Source: CAVOJV01 sp963696325
GTDB taxonomy: Bacteria; Pseudomonadota; Gammaproteobacteria; Competibacterales; Competibacteraceae
Direction of reading: 5' to 3'
Assembly: GCA_963696325.1 (NCBI GenBank)
Contig: CAVOJV010000001.1
Coordinates: 62,001 to 126,000 of the forward strand
Length of the DNA: 64,000 nucleotides
Positions 51,860 through 60,917 of the stretch are shown here, in pieces (within the stretch, counting starts at the first letter, position 1; each line of letters opens with the position of its first letter). The position numbers and the translations under genes are program-made. The notes under the pieces were generated by a model, which saw nothing but the letters and a program-made list of their open reading frames with translations, was not told where the DNA came from and ran no database searches.

Positions 51860-53782
51860 ATGAGCATCTTCAACCGTTATCTGTCGCGCTATGAACAGGG
51901 CCGAGAAGAAGTTTTATCCCTTCAGGAATACCTGGAGATCTGCAAAAACGACCCAAGCGCCTATGCCACGGCTGCGGAACGGATGCTCATGGCTATTGGG
52001 GAACCCGAGCTTGTGGATACTCGACTGAACCCTCGTTTGAGCCGTATATTCTCCAACAAGGTCATAAAAATGTACCCGGCATTCCGGGAATTTTATGGGA
52101 TGGAAGACTCCATTGAGCAGATCGTGTCTTACCTGAAACATGCTGCTCAAGGGCTGGAAGAGAAGAAGCAAATACTCTATTTGTTGGGGCCGGTAGGTGG
52201 CGGCAAGTCTTCCCTCGCCGAGCGGCTTAAAGCCCTTATGGAACGAGTGCCCTTCTATGCCATCCAGGGTTCTCCTGTCAATGAATCCCCGCTGGGCCTG
52301 TTCTCTCCGGATGAGGATGGTCCCATTCTGGAGGAAGACTATGGTATTCCCCGCCGCTATCTAAGAGGCTTCATGTCGCCCTGGGCGGTAAAGCGCTTGC
52401 ATGAGTACAACGGCGATATCAGCCAGTTCAAGGTGGTGCGGTTACGGCCGTCCATCCTCAAGCAGATCGCTATCTCCAAGACCGAACCTGGCGACGAGAA
52501 CAATCAGGATATTTCCTCCCTGGTGGGCAAGGTGGACATTCGCAAGCTGGAGTACTACGCCCAGAATGACCCCGATGCCTACAGTTTCTCCGGCGGCTTA
52601 TGCCTGGCTAATCAGGGGTTGATGGAATTCGTGGAAATGTTCAAGGCCCCCATCAAGGTCTTGCATCCTCTACTGACGGCTACCCAGGAAGGCAATTACA
52701 ACGGTACCGAGGGGTTGTCGGCGATACCGTTCGAAGGCATTATTCTTGCCCATTCGAATGAATCCGAGTGGCAGAGCTTCAAAAGCAATCGCAACAACGA
52801 GGCCTTTCTCGACAGGGTTTATATCGTCAAGGTACCCTACTGCCTGCGACTTTCCGATGAGGTGAAGATCTATAGCAAGCTGTTGACCAACAGTTCACTC
52901 GCCCAGGCTCCCTGCGCTCCCGACACTCTGGAGATGCTGGCTCAATTCTCCGTGCTGTCGCGCCTCAAGGAACCGGAGAATTCCAGCATCTTTTCCAAGA
53001 TGCGAGTCTATGATGGCGAGAACCTCAAGGATACGGACCCCAAGGCGAAGTCGATGCAGGAATACCGCGACTATGCGGGGGTAGATGAAGGCATGACCGG
53101 GATCTCTACCCGCTTTGCCTTCAAAATCCTGTCCCAGGTATTCAACTTCGATCATAGCGAGGTAGCCGCCAACCCCGTGCACCTGCTTTATGTCCTGGAG
53201 CGACAAATCGAGCGCGAGCAATTCCCACCCGAAGTGGAAGAACGTTACCTGAGCTATATCAAGGGCTACATGGCGCCCCGCTACGCCGAGTTCATTGGCA
53301 AGGAACTGCAGACCGCTTACCTGGAGTCCTATTCCGAGTACGGCCAGAATATTTTCGACCGTTATGTGACCTATGCGGATTTCTGGATCCAGGATCAGGA
53401 ATACCGGGATCCGGATACCGGCGAGTTCTTCGACAGGGGCGCCCTCAATGCCGAACTGGAGAAGATCGAGAAACCGGCCGGCATCAGCAACCCGAAGGAC
53501 TTCCGCAACGAGATCGTCAACTTCGTGCTGCGGGCACGCGCCAACAACAATGGCAAGAACCCAACCTGGACCAGCTATGAGAAGCTGCGGGCGGTGATCG
53601 AGAAGAAGATGTTTTCCAGCACCGAGGAACTGTTACCGGTGATCTCCTTCAACGCCAAGTCATCGACCGAGGATCAGAAGAAGCATGAGGAATTCGTCAA
53701 TCGCATGGTAACCAAGGGGTACACTCCGAAGCAGGTGCGCCTATTGTCTGACTGGTATCTGCGGGTGCGCAAGTCCTCTTAG
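51860..53782 (+). CDS. prkA: PrkA-type serine protein kinase (YeaG)
   Basis: A 640-residue AAA-like protein. Walker A LLGPVGGGKSSLAERL lies at about residue 107-122. The AAA-PrkA domain (NESPLGLFSPDEDGP, YGIPRRYLRGFMSPW, HSNESEW, DRVYIVKVPYCLR) is followed by a PrkA C-terminal domain. E. coli YeaG is 644 residues and is linked to nitrogen starvation and stationary phase. The ATG at 51860 follows AGGAGAGG; a GTG three codons earlier is in frame. First gene of prkA-yeaH-spoVR, spaced by 13 bases from yeaH. Confidence 0.96.
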   Translation: MSIFNRYLSRYEQGREEVLSLQEYLEICKNDPSAYATAAERMLMAIGEPELVDTRLNPRLSRIFSNKVIKMYPAFREFYGMEDSIEQIVSYLKHAAQGLEEKKQILYLLGPVGGGKSSLAERLKALMERVPFYAIQGSPVNESPLGLFSPDEDGPILEEDYGIPRRYLRGFMSPWAVKRLHEYNGDISQFKVVRLRPSILKQIAISKTEPGDENNQDISSLVGKVDIRKLEYYAQNDPDAYSFSGGLCLANQGLMEFVEMFKAPIKVLHPLLTATQEGNYNGTEGLSAIPFEGIILAHSNESEWQSFKSNRNNEAFLDRVYIVKVPYCLRLSDEVKIYSKLLTNSSLAQAPCAPDTLEMLAQFSVLSRLKEPENSSIFSKMRVYDGENLKDTDPKAKSMQEYRDYAGVDEGMTGISTRFAFKILSQVFNFDHSEVAANPVHLLYVLERQIEREQFPPEVEERYLSYIKGYMAPRYAEFIGKELQTAYLESYSEYGQNIFDRYVTYADFWIQDQEYRDPDTGEFFDRGALNAELEKIEKPAGISNPKDFRNEIVNFVLRARANNNGKNPTWTSYEKLRAVIEKKMFSSTEELLPVISFNAKSSTEDQKKHEEFVNRMVTKGYTPKQVRLLSDWYLRVRKSS

Positions 53783-53795
53783 AGGAGGGCCTAGT

Positions 53796-55067
53796 ATGCC
53801 AACTTTTATCGATAGACGCATAGACGGCAAGAACAAAAGTACCGTTAACCGGCAGCGCTTCATCCGGCGTTTCAAGAGCCAACTCAAGAAAGCCGTGGCT
53901 GACGCCATGAATGGCCGCTCAATCACCGACATGGACAACGGTGAAAAGGTGAGCATTCCCGCCCGTGATCTATCCGAACCCGTGTTCAGCCACGGACCGG
54001 GCGGCCGTCGGGAGATCATTCATCCCGGCAATAAGGAGTTTGTCACCGGTGACAAGGTTCCACGCCCAACCAGAGGCGGCGGTAGCGGCAGTGGCAGCGG
54101 CCAGGCGGGTAACAGTGGATCGGGCGATGACGACTTCATCTTTCAACTGTCCCGCGAGGAGTTCCTGGAGTTGTTCTTTGAGGATCTGGAATTACCCAAT
54201 CTTGTCAAGACCCAGTTGGCCAAGGCCCAGGAGTTCAAGTCCGTGCGGGCCGGCTACAGTTCCGAAGGCGTACCTTGCAATATCGATATCGTGCGTTCTT
54301 TGAAGGGGGCGCTAGCCCGCCGCAAGGCTATGGCAGCCCCCTACAGCATGCGTTTGCGGGAGGCCGAGCGGGAACTCGACGCTTTGCTCGAGGAAACCGA
54401 CGAAACCGACCCGCAAGTGATCGCGTTGCAAAAAGAGATCGACCATCTGCGGGCGCGCATTCGCGCGGTACCCTTCATCGATACCTTTGACCTGCGCTAT
54501 AGCAACCGCATCCAGCAGCCGCAGCCTACCACCCAGGCGGTGATGTTTTGCCTCATGGATGTATCAGGCTCCATGGATAAGGCTCGCAAGGATTTGGCCA
54601 AACGTTTCTTCACTCTCCTGTACCTGTTCCTGAAGCGTAACTATGAGCGCATCGAGGTGGTATTCATTCGCCACCATACCATTGCCAAGGAAGTGGATGA
54701 AGAAGAGTTCTTCTACTCCCGCGAGACGGGTGGCACGGTCGTATCCAGCGCTCTGACCTTGATGCGGGACATCATCAACGCCCGCTATCCCACCTCGAGC
54801 TGGAATATTTACGCGGCCCAGGCTTCGGATGGCGACAACTGGCATCATGACTCGCCCAGTTGCCGCGATATTCTGATTAAACAGATCATGCCCAGCATGC
54901 GTTACTTCGCCTATATTGAAATTACCCCCGACCGTCACCAGAGCCTCTGGGAGTCCTATGAGGACGTGAAAAAAGCCTATCCGCAGTTCGCCATGCGGCA
55001 GATCGACGGACCCGCGGATATCTATCCTGTCTTTCGGGAACTGTTTAAGAGACGCGCAGCCACATGA
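53796..55067 (+). CDS. yeaH: DUF444 protein (YeaH)
   Basis: A 423-residue cytoplasmic protein. The N terminus FIDRRIDGKNKSTVNRQRFI is characteristic. A low-complexity GGGSGSGSGQAG linker follows at about residue 93. A von Willebrand A-like fold has a MIDAS motif LMDVSGSMDKA at about residue 250. It is always encoded between prkA and spoVR, and the three probably act together in stress signalling; the mechanism is unknown. It overlaps spoVR by four bases (ATGA), and is preceded by GAGGAGG. Confidence 0.95.
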   Translation: MPTFIDRRIDGKNKSTVNRQRFIRRFKSQLKKAVADAMNGRSITDMDNGEKVSIPARDLSEPVFSHGPGGRREIIHPGNKEFVTGDKVPRPTRGGGSGSGSGQAGNSGSGDDDFIFQLSREEFLELFFEDLELPNLVKTQLAKAQEFKSVRAGYSSEGVPCNIDIVRSLKGALARRKAMAAPYSMRLREAERELDALLEETDETDPQVIALQKEIDHLRARIRAVPFIDTFDLRYSNRIQQPQPTTQAVMFCLMDVSGSMDKARKDLAKRFFTLLYLFLKRNYERIEVVFIRHHTIAKEVDEEEFFYSRETGGTVVSSALTLMRDIINARYPTSSWNIYAAQASDGDNWHHDSPSCRDILIKQIMPSMRYFAYIEITPDRHQSLWESYEDVKKAYPQFAMRQIDGPADIYPVFRELFKRRAAT

Positions 55068-56563
55068 CCCAAAGATTGATTTCTGATTCGTCTGAGTGGA
55101 CCTTTCCGCTATTGGAGCGCTACAACGCCGAGATCGGCCGGATCGCCGCCGACTTTGGCCTGGATACCTATGCCAACCAGATTGAAGTCATCACCGCCGA
55201 ACAGATGATGGATGCCTATTCCTCGATAGGCATGCCTCTGGGTTATAAACACTGGTCCTACGGTAAGCAGTTCGTGACCACCGAACAGCATTACAAGCGT
55301 GGCCAAATGGGGCTAGCTTATGAAATCGTGATCAATTCCGATCCCTGCATCGCTTATCTGATGGAGGAGAACACGATGACCATGCAGGCGCTGGTCATCG
55401 CCCATGCCTGCTACGGCCATAATTCGTTCTTCAAAGGCAACTACCTGTTCCGCGCCTGGACTAGCGCCGACGCCATCATCGACTATTTGCTGTTTGCCAA
55501 GAATTACATCGCCCAATGCGAGGAACGCTACGGCGAAGAAACGGTGGAACTCTTTCTGGATTCCTGTCACAGCCTGATGAATTACGGTGTGGATCGCTAC
55601 AAGCGCCCCGCGCCTTTATCCATGCAGGAGGAACACCAGCGTCAGGAAGAGCGGGAAGCCTATTTGCAATACCAGATCAATGACCTGTGGCGCACGATAC
55701 CGCTTAAAGAAACCTCTGCTGATGCCGGAGACAGCCAACGTTTTCCTGCCGAGCCCCAGGAAAATCTGCTGTACTTCATCGAGAAGCACGCTCCCCTGCT
55801 GGAACCCTGGCAACGGGAGGTCGTACGGATTGTCCGCAAGTTGGCACAGTATTTTTATCCGCAGCGCCAAACCCAAGTGATGAACGAGGGCTGGGCTACC
55901 TTCTGGCATTACACCTTGCTGAATAAGCTCTATGAAGAGGGCTTCGTTAGCGACGGTTTTATAATAGAATTCCTACAATCCCATACTAACGTTATTTACC
56001 AACCGCCCTACAATAGTCCATATTACTCAGGTATCAACCCCTATGCCCTGGGTTTCGCCATGATGTGCGATATTCGCCGCATCTGCGAAAATCCGACTGA
56101 CGAAGACCGCTACTGGTTTCCGGATATAGCCGGCAGTGACTGGATCAAGACCCTGAACTTCGCCATGCGCAATTTCAAGGATGAAAGTTTCGTCGCCCAG
56201 TTTCTCTCGCCCAAGGTAATCCGAGATCTGAAGCTTTTCACTGTGTTGGACGATGACGCCAGAGACCAATTGGAAGTCACCGCTATTCACGATGAATGGG
56301 GTTACCGTCATGTGCGCCAGGCGCTTGCTGATCACTACAACCTGGGCAGCCGGGAACCCAACATTCAAGTTTACAATGTGGAATATCGTGGTAACCGATC
56401 TATGACTCTGCGCCACACTCTTTACAACCGTAAACCGCTCGGCGAGACCAGCAATGACGTTTTAAAGCATTTACACCGATTATGGGGATTCACAGTACGC
56501 TTGGAAGCGGTTCATGAGAATGGCAAGATTGAGTTTAGGGGAGAATGTCCGCCAGGACGTTAG
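55064..56563 (+). CDS. SpoVR family protein (YcgB)
   Basis: A 499-residue cytoplasmic protein: GMPLGYKHWSYGKQF, EIVINSDPCIAYLMEENT, AHACYGHNSFFKGN and MNEGWATFWHY are diagnostic SpoVR stretches. HACYGHN and the following acidic and His residues suggest a metal site. The name comes from a B. subtilis spore-cortex gene, but here it occurs with prkA-yeaH in a non-sporulating background, so sporulation is not implied. Coupled to yeaH. Confidence 0.95.
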   Translation: MTQRLISDSSEWTFPLLERYNAEIGRIAADFGLDTYANQIEVITAEQMMDAYSSIGMPLGYKHWSYGKQFVTTEQHYKRGQMGLAYEIVINSDPCIAYLMEENTMTMQALVIAHACYGHNSFFKGNYLFRAWTSADAIIDYLLFAKNYIAQCEERYGEETVELFLDSCHSLMNYGVDRYKRPAPLSMQEEHQRQEEREAYLQYQINDLWRTIPLKETSADAGDSQRFPAEPQENLLYFIEKHAPLLEPWQREVVRIVRKLAQYFYPQRQTQVMNEGWATFWHYTLLNKLYEEGFVSDGFIIEFLQSHTNVIYQPPYNSPYYSGINPYALGFAMMCDIRRICENPTDEDRYWFPDIAGSDWIKTLNFAMRNFKDESFVAQFLSPKVIRDLKLFTVLDDDARDQLEVTAIHDEWGYRHVRQALADHYNLGSREPNIQVYNVEYRGNRSMTLRHTLYNRKPLGETSNDVLKHLHRLWGFTVRLEAVHENGKIEFRGECPPGR

Positions 56564-56684
56564 AGGTTTGGCCGATATTCTGAGCAGATGATGGCGCGTC
56601 CAAATGGAACCGCTCCGCTCGCGAACAGGATGTAAGGGCGATCGACGGAGTTGCTGGTAGCTATTCTCATTCAAGGGCGATAAT

Positions 56685-57524
56685 GTGAAAACCATATTCA
56701 GTGGTCTAGCGCTACTAGCCTGGGTCGCTCCATGCTTGGCCGGTAACGCCTGGAGCGAAATCGATACTCCTCTCGCTGAATCACCTCAGGCTATTGGCGC
56801 CTACAACGCCGGCTGCCTGGCAGGCGCTGCTGTCCTGCCGCTACACGGCAAGGGTTTTCAGGTCATGCGCCCTAGCCGCAACCGCTATTTTGGCCATCCC
56901 AACCTGATCGCTTTCGTGGAGCGTCTCGGCCGGCAAGCATCAGCCCAAGGGCAACGACTACTTATAGGCGACTTATCTCAACCGCGGGGCGGCCCAATGA
57001 ATGGAGGCCATCGCAGCCATCAAATTGGCCTGGACGTGGATATCTGGTTTGGCGAGGGGCCGCAGGGACGCCCCCTTTCCCGTGAGGAAACGGAGGCGAT
57101 TCCCATGCTGTCCGTCATCCAGGCTGCCGAGGGCTACTTGAATCCCGCACGCTGGTCCTCTCACTACCGAAATGCCTTGAAGCTCGCGAGCGAGGCTCCG
57201 GAGGTGGAGCGTATTTTCGTCAATCCCATCATTAAGCGGGCACTGTGCAGCAGCGAGCGGGACCCCTCTTGGCTTTATAAGATCCGGCCTTGGTGGGGAC
57301 ACGACGAGCATTTCCACGTGCGCCTGCGCTGCCCGGCTGATAATCCGCTGTGCAGACCGCAAGAGCCTTTGCTCATGGATGACGGCTGCGACGTTGGGCT
57401 GGAGCGGTGGGTGCGAGAGATACAGATGGCAGCCATTTCCTCGCCTTCTCAGAAGCAAAAGCCAACTCCAGAACCTCCAATATTGCCCGAGATCTGCAAG
57501 GCGGTTCTGAATGTTAACCAATAA
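56685..57524 (+). CDS. mepA: Penicillin-insensitive murein endopeptidase MepA
   Basis: A 279-residue exported LAS-type zinc peptidase that cuts the D-Ala-mDAP crosslinks of peptidoglycan. A signal peptide ends near ACLAGN-type CLAGNAW. The zinc residues lie in GGHRSHQIGLDVDIWF and HDEHFHVRLRC; six or more Cys are present (CLAG, LCRPQ, GCDVG). The length is close to the E. coli protein (274). The start is a GTG at 56685; an ATG two bases earlier is in another frame and closes at once. The group II intron begins about 30 bases after its stop. Confidence 0.94.
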   Translation: MKTIFSGLALLAWVAPCLAGNAWSEIDTPLAESPQAIGAYNAGCLAGAAVLPLHGKGFQVMRPSRNRYFGHPNLIAFVERLGRQASAQGQRLLIGDLSQPRGGPMNGGHRSHQIGLDVDIWFGEGPQGRPLSREETEAIPMLSVIQAAEGYLNPARWSSHYRNALKLASEAPEVERIFVNPIIKRALCSSERDPSWLYKIRPWWGHDEHFHVRLRCPADNPLCRPQEPLLMDDGCDVGLERWVREIQMAAISSPSQKQKPTPEPPILPEICKAVLNVNQ

Positions 57525-57532
57525 AGATTGAG

Positions 57533-57553
57533 ACGATCCCGCAGGGTCGTTTC
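57533..57553 (+). terminator. Short hairpin after mepA, next to the intron 5' end
   Basis: ACGA and CCC pair with GGG and TCGT around a GCA loop with a one-base bulge, then TTTC. It resembles a weak intrinsic terminator. The group II intron seems to begin two to three bases after the T-run, the kind of place where class C group II introns insert. Confidence 0.45.
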
Positions 57554-57555
57554 AA

Positions 57556-59610
57556 GTGTGACCGGCATGCTAGTCGGCTAGTTGGTGCAAGTCCAACCGT
57601 GGCCCTTGGGAGAGGGGAACACGTAGGCGAAGGCAAGGGTGCCCGAAGAAACTCCCCCTGCACCTTATGGACGAGGAGGATGGCAAGGCCGCTGCCGGAC
57701 GGGAGCCAATGAGGGATCTGAAAGAAGCCGGAGTCCAAACTCGCCACCTAAGCGAGAGCGAACCTTTGTTGAGGCGTACAGGGTTGGGCGAGGTGCCGTG
57801 GACCACCGAAGCCCGATCATCTCCTCGTAATCCCTGTGCGTAGAGAAGGTAGGTGGGCGGGAACAGAGGCGACTAGCTTACCCGGTGAAGGGCCGTCGAT
57901 CCTGGGTCGGTGTAACTACGACACCTTAAGCCCTAAGCGACGCGGAGACGCGTGCGTGATGGGACGGGGGCCTGCAGACGAAGCCGTAGTAATCGTAAAG
58001 CCCGGTGCCGAAGAACGCTGCGGTGACGCAGGTGAGGGTAAACCATCGGGTCAGCGGCAAGGAGGCCGGAGGTGAAGGGCGGAACACGTAAGCGGTTGAT
58101 GAAGCTTGTTAGAGACTGTGGGTCCGAGACCAGCCCAAGTGGAGCCGGCGAGTGCCCGGGACGTAGATGCCGGGTGAATCGCTGGTGCGGTGATCGCTGA
58201 AGGGCCCATGCAGAAAGAGAGAGTGAAATGAGCGGCAGAGACCTATTGACTGACGAGCGCAGACTCTTCGAGGACCTGTGCGCCAGGGAATATCTGGCGG
58301 CGGGATTCCAGCGCGTGAGAAAGAACAAGGGAGCCCCCGGCATCGACGGAGTGACGATTGCCGAGTTCGAGACACGCCTGGACGACGAGCTAAGCCGGCT
58401 GACCGTGGAGCTGGAAAGCTGGACTTACGAACCCTCACCGGTGCGACGGGTAGAGATCCCCAAGCCTGGTGGGCAGGGCATCCGCTTGCTTGGGGTGCCG
58501 ACGGTGCGCGACCGGGTGGTTCAGGCCACCCTGAAACTGCTACTGGAGCCGATCTTCGAGCCGTTGTTCTCCGCGCACAGCTACGGTTTTCGCCCTGGGC
58601 GGAACCAAGGCCAAGCGGTGGAGGCGGCGCGTCGGATCGTGGCTGGGGGCAAGCCCTACGTGGTGGATCTGGACCTATCGAAATTCTTCGACCGAATCCA
58701 CCATGACCGGCTGATCGCTCGCCTGGGACAGACGATCCCCGACAAGCGCATCCTGCGCCTGGTTGGGCTGATCCTGCGCAGCGGCATCATGGCCAACGGC
58801 CTGGTGACCCCCTCCACGGAAGGGGCCGTTCAAGGCAGCCCGCTCAGTCCCCTGCTCAGCAACATCGTCCTCGACGAGCTGGATAAGGAGCTGGAGCGGC
58901 GCGGCCTTGAATTTTGCCGGTTCGCCGATGACTGCAACATCTTCGTGAGGACGCCCAAGGCGGCCGAGCGGGTCATGGCAAGCATTGGCGGATACATCGA
59001 GAAGAGACTGAAACTGGTGGTGAACCGCGAGAAGAGCCAAGTGGCCCGTTCGGATCGGGTCAAGTTCTTGGGACTGACCATTGTGGGGGATACCATTGCG
59101 ATCTCGCGCAAGGCCCTGCAAGCGGCGATGGACAAGGTCAAGGAGCTGACCCCGCGGGGCACCCACCTGACTCTGGAGACGAGCATCGAGCGGATCAACA
59201 GTTGGTACGTGGGCTGGTCGAGCTACTTTGCGATGACCTACTACCCCGCCCAGCTCAAGAAGATCGAAGCCCACATTCGGCGACGATTGCGATCCCGCCT
59301 GGTGGATCAACAAAAGAGCCGACGTAATCTCTTCCGGAAACTGGTCAAGCGTGGCGTGCCACGCCGCCAGGCGGGCAAGGCCGTATTTTCCCATCAGCGG
59401 CGCTGGGCGCTCTCGAACACCTTCGCGGTGACGCGGGCCTACCCGGTCGGCTGGTTCATTGGGACCATGGGACAAGCCATTCGCTCGGACAAGCAGTTAC
59501 CGCACTGGTTTGATGTGAGTCAGTGGATACGCCTTGCGTGAGGAGCCGTGTACGGACCCGTACGCACGGTTCTGTGGGCAGACGGGGGCTGCGGCCCCCT
59601 CTGACCCGAT
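57556..59610 (+). mobile_element. Group II intron (with maturase)
   Basis: About 2.05 kb. The 5' end GTGTGACCGG fits the GUGYG consensus. About 670 bases of structured RNA (domains I-III) lie upstream of the maturase. Domain V is recognisable at 59543-59572: GAGCCGTG...CGCACGGTTC with the GTACGGACCCGTAC core. A GC-rich domain VI hairpin (GGGGGCTGCGGCCCCC at about 59584-59599) follows and the 3' end is near CCGAT at 59610. Both end points are inferred to within a few bases. Confidence 0.82.
58228..59541 (+). CDS. ltrA: Group II intron reverse transcriptase/maturase
   Basis: A 437-residue intron-encoded protein. The reverse-transcriptase domain has KNKGAPGIDGVTI, RPVRRVEIPKP-like PSPVRRVEIPKPGGQG, GVPTVRDRVVQ, SYGFRPGRNQGQAV, DLDLSKFFDRIHHD, GAVQGSPLSPLLSNIVLDELD and the catalytic RFADDCNIFV at about residue 229. 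The maturase-specific (X) domain RRRLRSRLVDQQKSRRN-type text follows. There is no HNH endonuclease domain, as in class C/D/F introns. The ATG at 58228 follows GAGAG. Confidence 0.93.
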   Translation: MSGRDLLTDERRLFEDLCAREYLAAGFQRVRKNKGAPGIDGVTIAEFETRLDDELSRLTVELESWTYEPSPVRRVEIPKPGGQGIRLLGVPTVRDRVVQATLKLLLEPIFEPLFSAHSYGFRPGRNQGQAVEAARRIVAGGKPYVVDLDLSKFFDRIHHDRLIARLGQTIPDKRILRLVGLILRSGIMANGLVTPSTEGAVQGSPLSPLLSNIVLDELDKELERRGLEFCRFADDCNIFVRTPKAAERVMASIGGYIEKRLKLVVNREKSQVARSDRVKFLGLTIVGDTIAISRKALQAAMDKVKELTPRGTHLTLETSIERINSWYVGWSSYFAMTYYPAQLKKIEAHIRRRLRSRLVDQQKSRRNLFRKLVKRGVPRRQAGKAVFSHQRRWALSNTFAVTRAYPVGWFIGTMGQAIRSDKQLPHWFDVSQWIRLA

Positions 59611-59618
59611 TCCTGTGT

Positions 59619-60376
59619 TCAAGAGGCCCGGAATCCGGCATGGGGCTTGAATAAGGGGATTGCTTTTTGGGAGCTTGGGCGGGGCGCGCCGGAACGGTCG
59701 GCGCGCAGTGAGCGGTAAAAGCGCAAAGCGCCGCCGCAGGCTTGGCAGGCAGGGCGCTGTGGGTCAGCCGGCTTTCGCTCGGGCACCGTCACGGCAAAGC
59801 CGTAAGCCAGTTCCACCCTCGCCCTACCCTCCTTCAGCGGCATCTTGGCGGTCGGCGAGAGAACGCCGTAGTAGTGCACCTTCATAAAACCGGTGGGTAA
59901 CACATGCTGCAGGAATCGCCGGATGAATTCCATGGCATCGAGAAACCAGGTTCGAGCGCGATGGCACCGGCTTTCCAGTAGGAGAAGCTCACTTGCCCGC
60001 CTTGGACGTCCAGGATGCGCTGATCGGCGCTGGTGACCTTGAACACAGAGGGTGCAAGATAGCTGATCGAAGCCTCGGCGTTGGGTACCGCCTGGCAGTT
60101 GACGTTCCAGTCCTGCTGCCAGACGGCGGCCGGGATCTGCTCGCACAACTCGCTCTGCTGCAACAATGCCCGGAAGGTGCTGGCATTGCGGACAATGGCG
60201 GTTACCGCAGGCCGCTGGAACGATGTGCAGAGGACTGCAATCCTCGCAACGGTAACAGACCGAGCCCAAATCCTCGGTGGCACTGGCAGATAGCCTCGAT
60301 GACTCGGCGATGGCCGGCGGGCACCGCACCGAAACGTGTCAGGTACAAGGGACCGAAGTTTCGGAAAATGTCTTGA
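59619..60376 (-). pseudogene. IS91-family transposase remnant
   Basis: A decayed Y2-type transposase read on the minus strand through at least three frames. HQDIFRNFGPLYLTRF and GHRRVIEAICQCH start it. ACGNRHCPQCQH (zinc site) comes next in another frame, then YLAPSVFKVTSADQRILDVQGG-type text split over frames, then AMEFIRRFLQHVLPTGFMKVHYYG and CQACGGALRF at the C terminus. The order is the normal IS91 one. Its start is interrupted by the truncated IS21 relic. The upstream tyrosine recombinase at 63.4 kb has the same orientation and probably belonged to the same element. Confidence 0.82.
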
Positions 60377-60740
60377 TGAGTTTGGCAAGCTGTTTTGGCC
60401 CATTTCGGCACTCTCATTTGGCCCACCGGGGGGTAATCATTATTCAGGTGTCCTGCGAGGGCTGGTAGGCGCCCTCCCCAGGGGTTGGTTTACGCTTGGC
60501 CAGGGTGCGCCTGAAGCGATAGCTGTCGGTACCCGTTTCAATGATTTGAGCCCGGTCCGTGAGCCGGTCCAGCAACGCTTTGCATAAGCGCGCGTTCGGA
60601 AACACCTGGGTCCATTCGGAAAACGGTAAATTGGTGGTAATGATCCAGGCCGTTCGTTCGGCGCGTTCACTGATGACCTGAAACAGCAACTCGGCGCCGC
60701 CCTGGGCAAAGGGCACATAGCCCACTTCATCCATTAATGT
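60377..60740 (-). mobile_element. Truncated IS21-type element relic
   Basis: The end near 60377-60426 has IS21-like internal repeats (TGAGTTTGGCAAGCTG then TTTTGGCCCA, and TTTGGCCCACC) resembling the termini of the complete IS21 nearby. The 5' part of the istB homologue is missing and the inner boundary lies in the palindrome at 60729-60760. Inserted into the N-terminal coding end of the IS91-type transposase. Confidence 0.75.
60444..60737 (-). pseudogene. IstB C-terminal fragment (IS21 family)
   Basis: About 97 residues homologous to the IstB ATPase: DEVGYVPFAQGGAELLFQVI, TAWIITTNLPFSEWTQVFPN, then LLDRLTDRAQIIETGTDSYRF. The P-loop and first half are absent. It differs clearly from the intact IstB downstream in the window (which reads GYLPLSKADAELLFQVLSERHERR), so it comes from another IS21 subtype. 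Confidence 0.88.
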
Positions 60741-60760
60741 TGAGCTCAACATTAATGGAT
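60729..60760. repeat. 32-bp perfect palindrome at the inner end of the IS21 relic
   Basis: Half-site ATCCATTAATGTTGAG (60729-60744) is followed directly by its exact reverse complement. The symmetry stops sharply on both sides. It lies exactly where istB homology is lost. It may reflect a fold-back repair event, a transposition junction or an assembly fold-back. Confidence 0.9.
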
Positions 60761-60774
60761 TTATGTGTAGTACT

Positions 60775-60788
60775 TGGTTATGTGGAGT
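60775..60788. repeat. Left terminal inverted repeat of IS21-type element
   Basis: TGGTTATGTGGAGT, inverted copy of 63388-63401. It precedes GAGTTTG...GGCCCCAC subterminal repeats. Confidence 0.8.
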
Positions 60789-60917
60789 TGCGTGAGTTTG
60801 CTAACTTGATTTGGCCCCACTTGAAGGGATTTTGATATCGAGAGTTGGCCCCACCCCCATCCCCCTTTGCCGTAGTCTGTGGCGCTCGATGTCACAGTAA
60901 CAGCGAGGGTATGAGAG

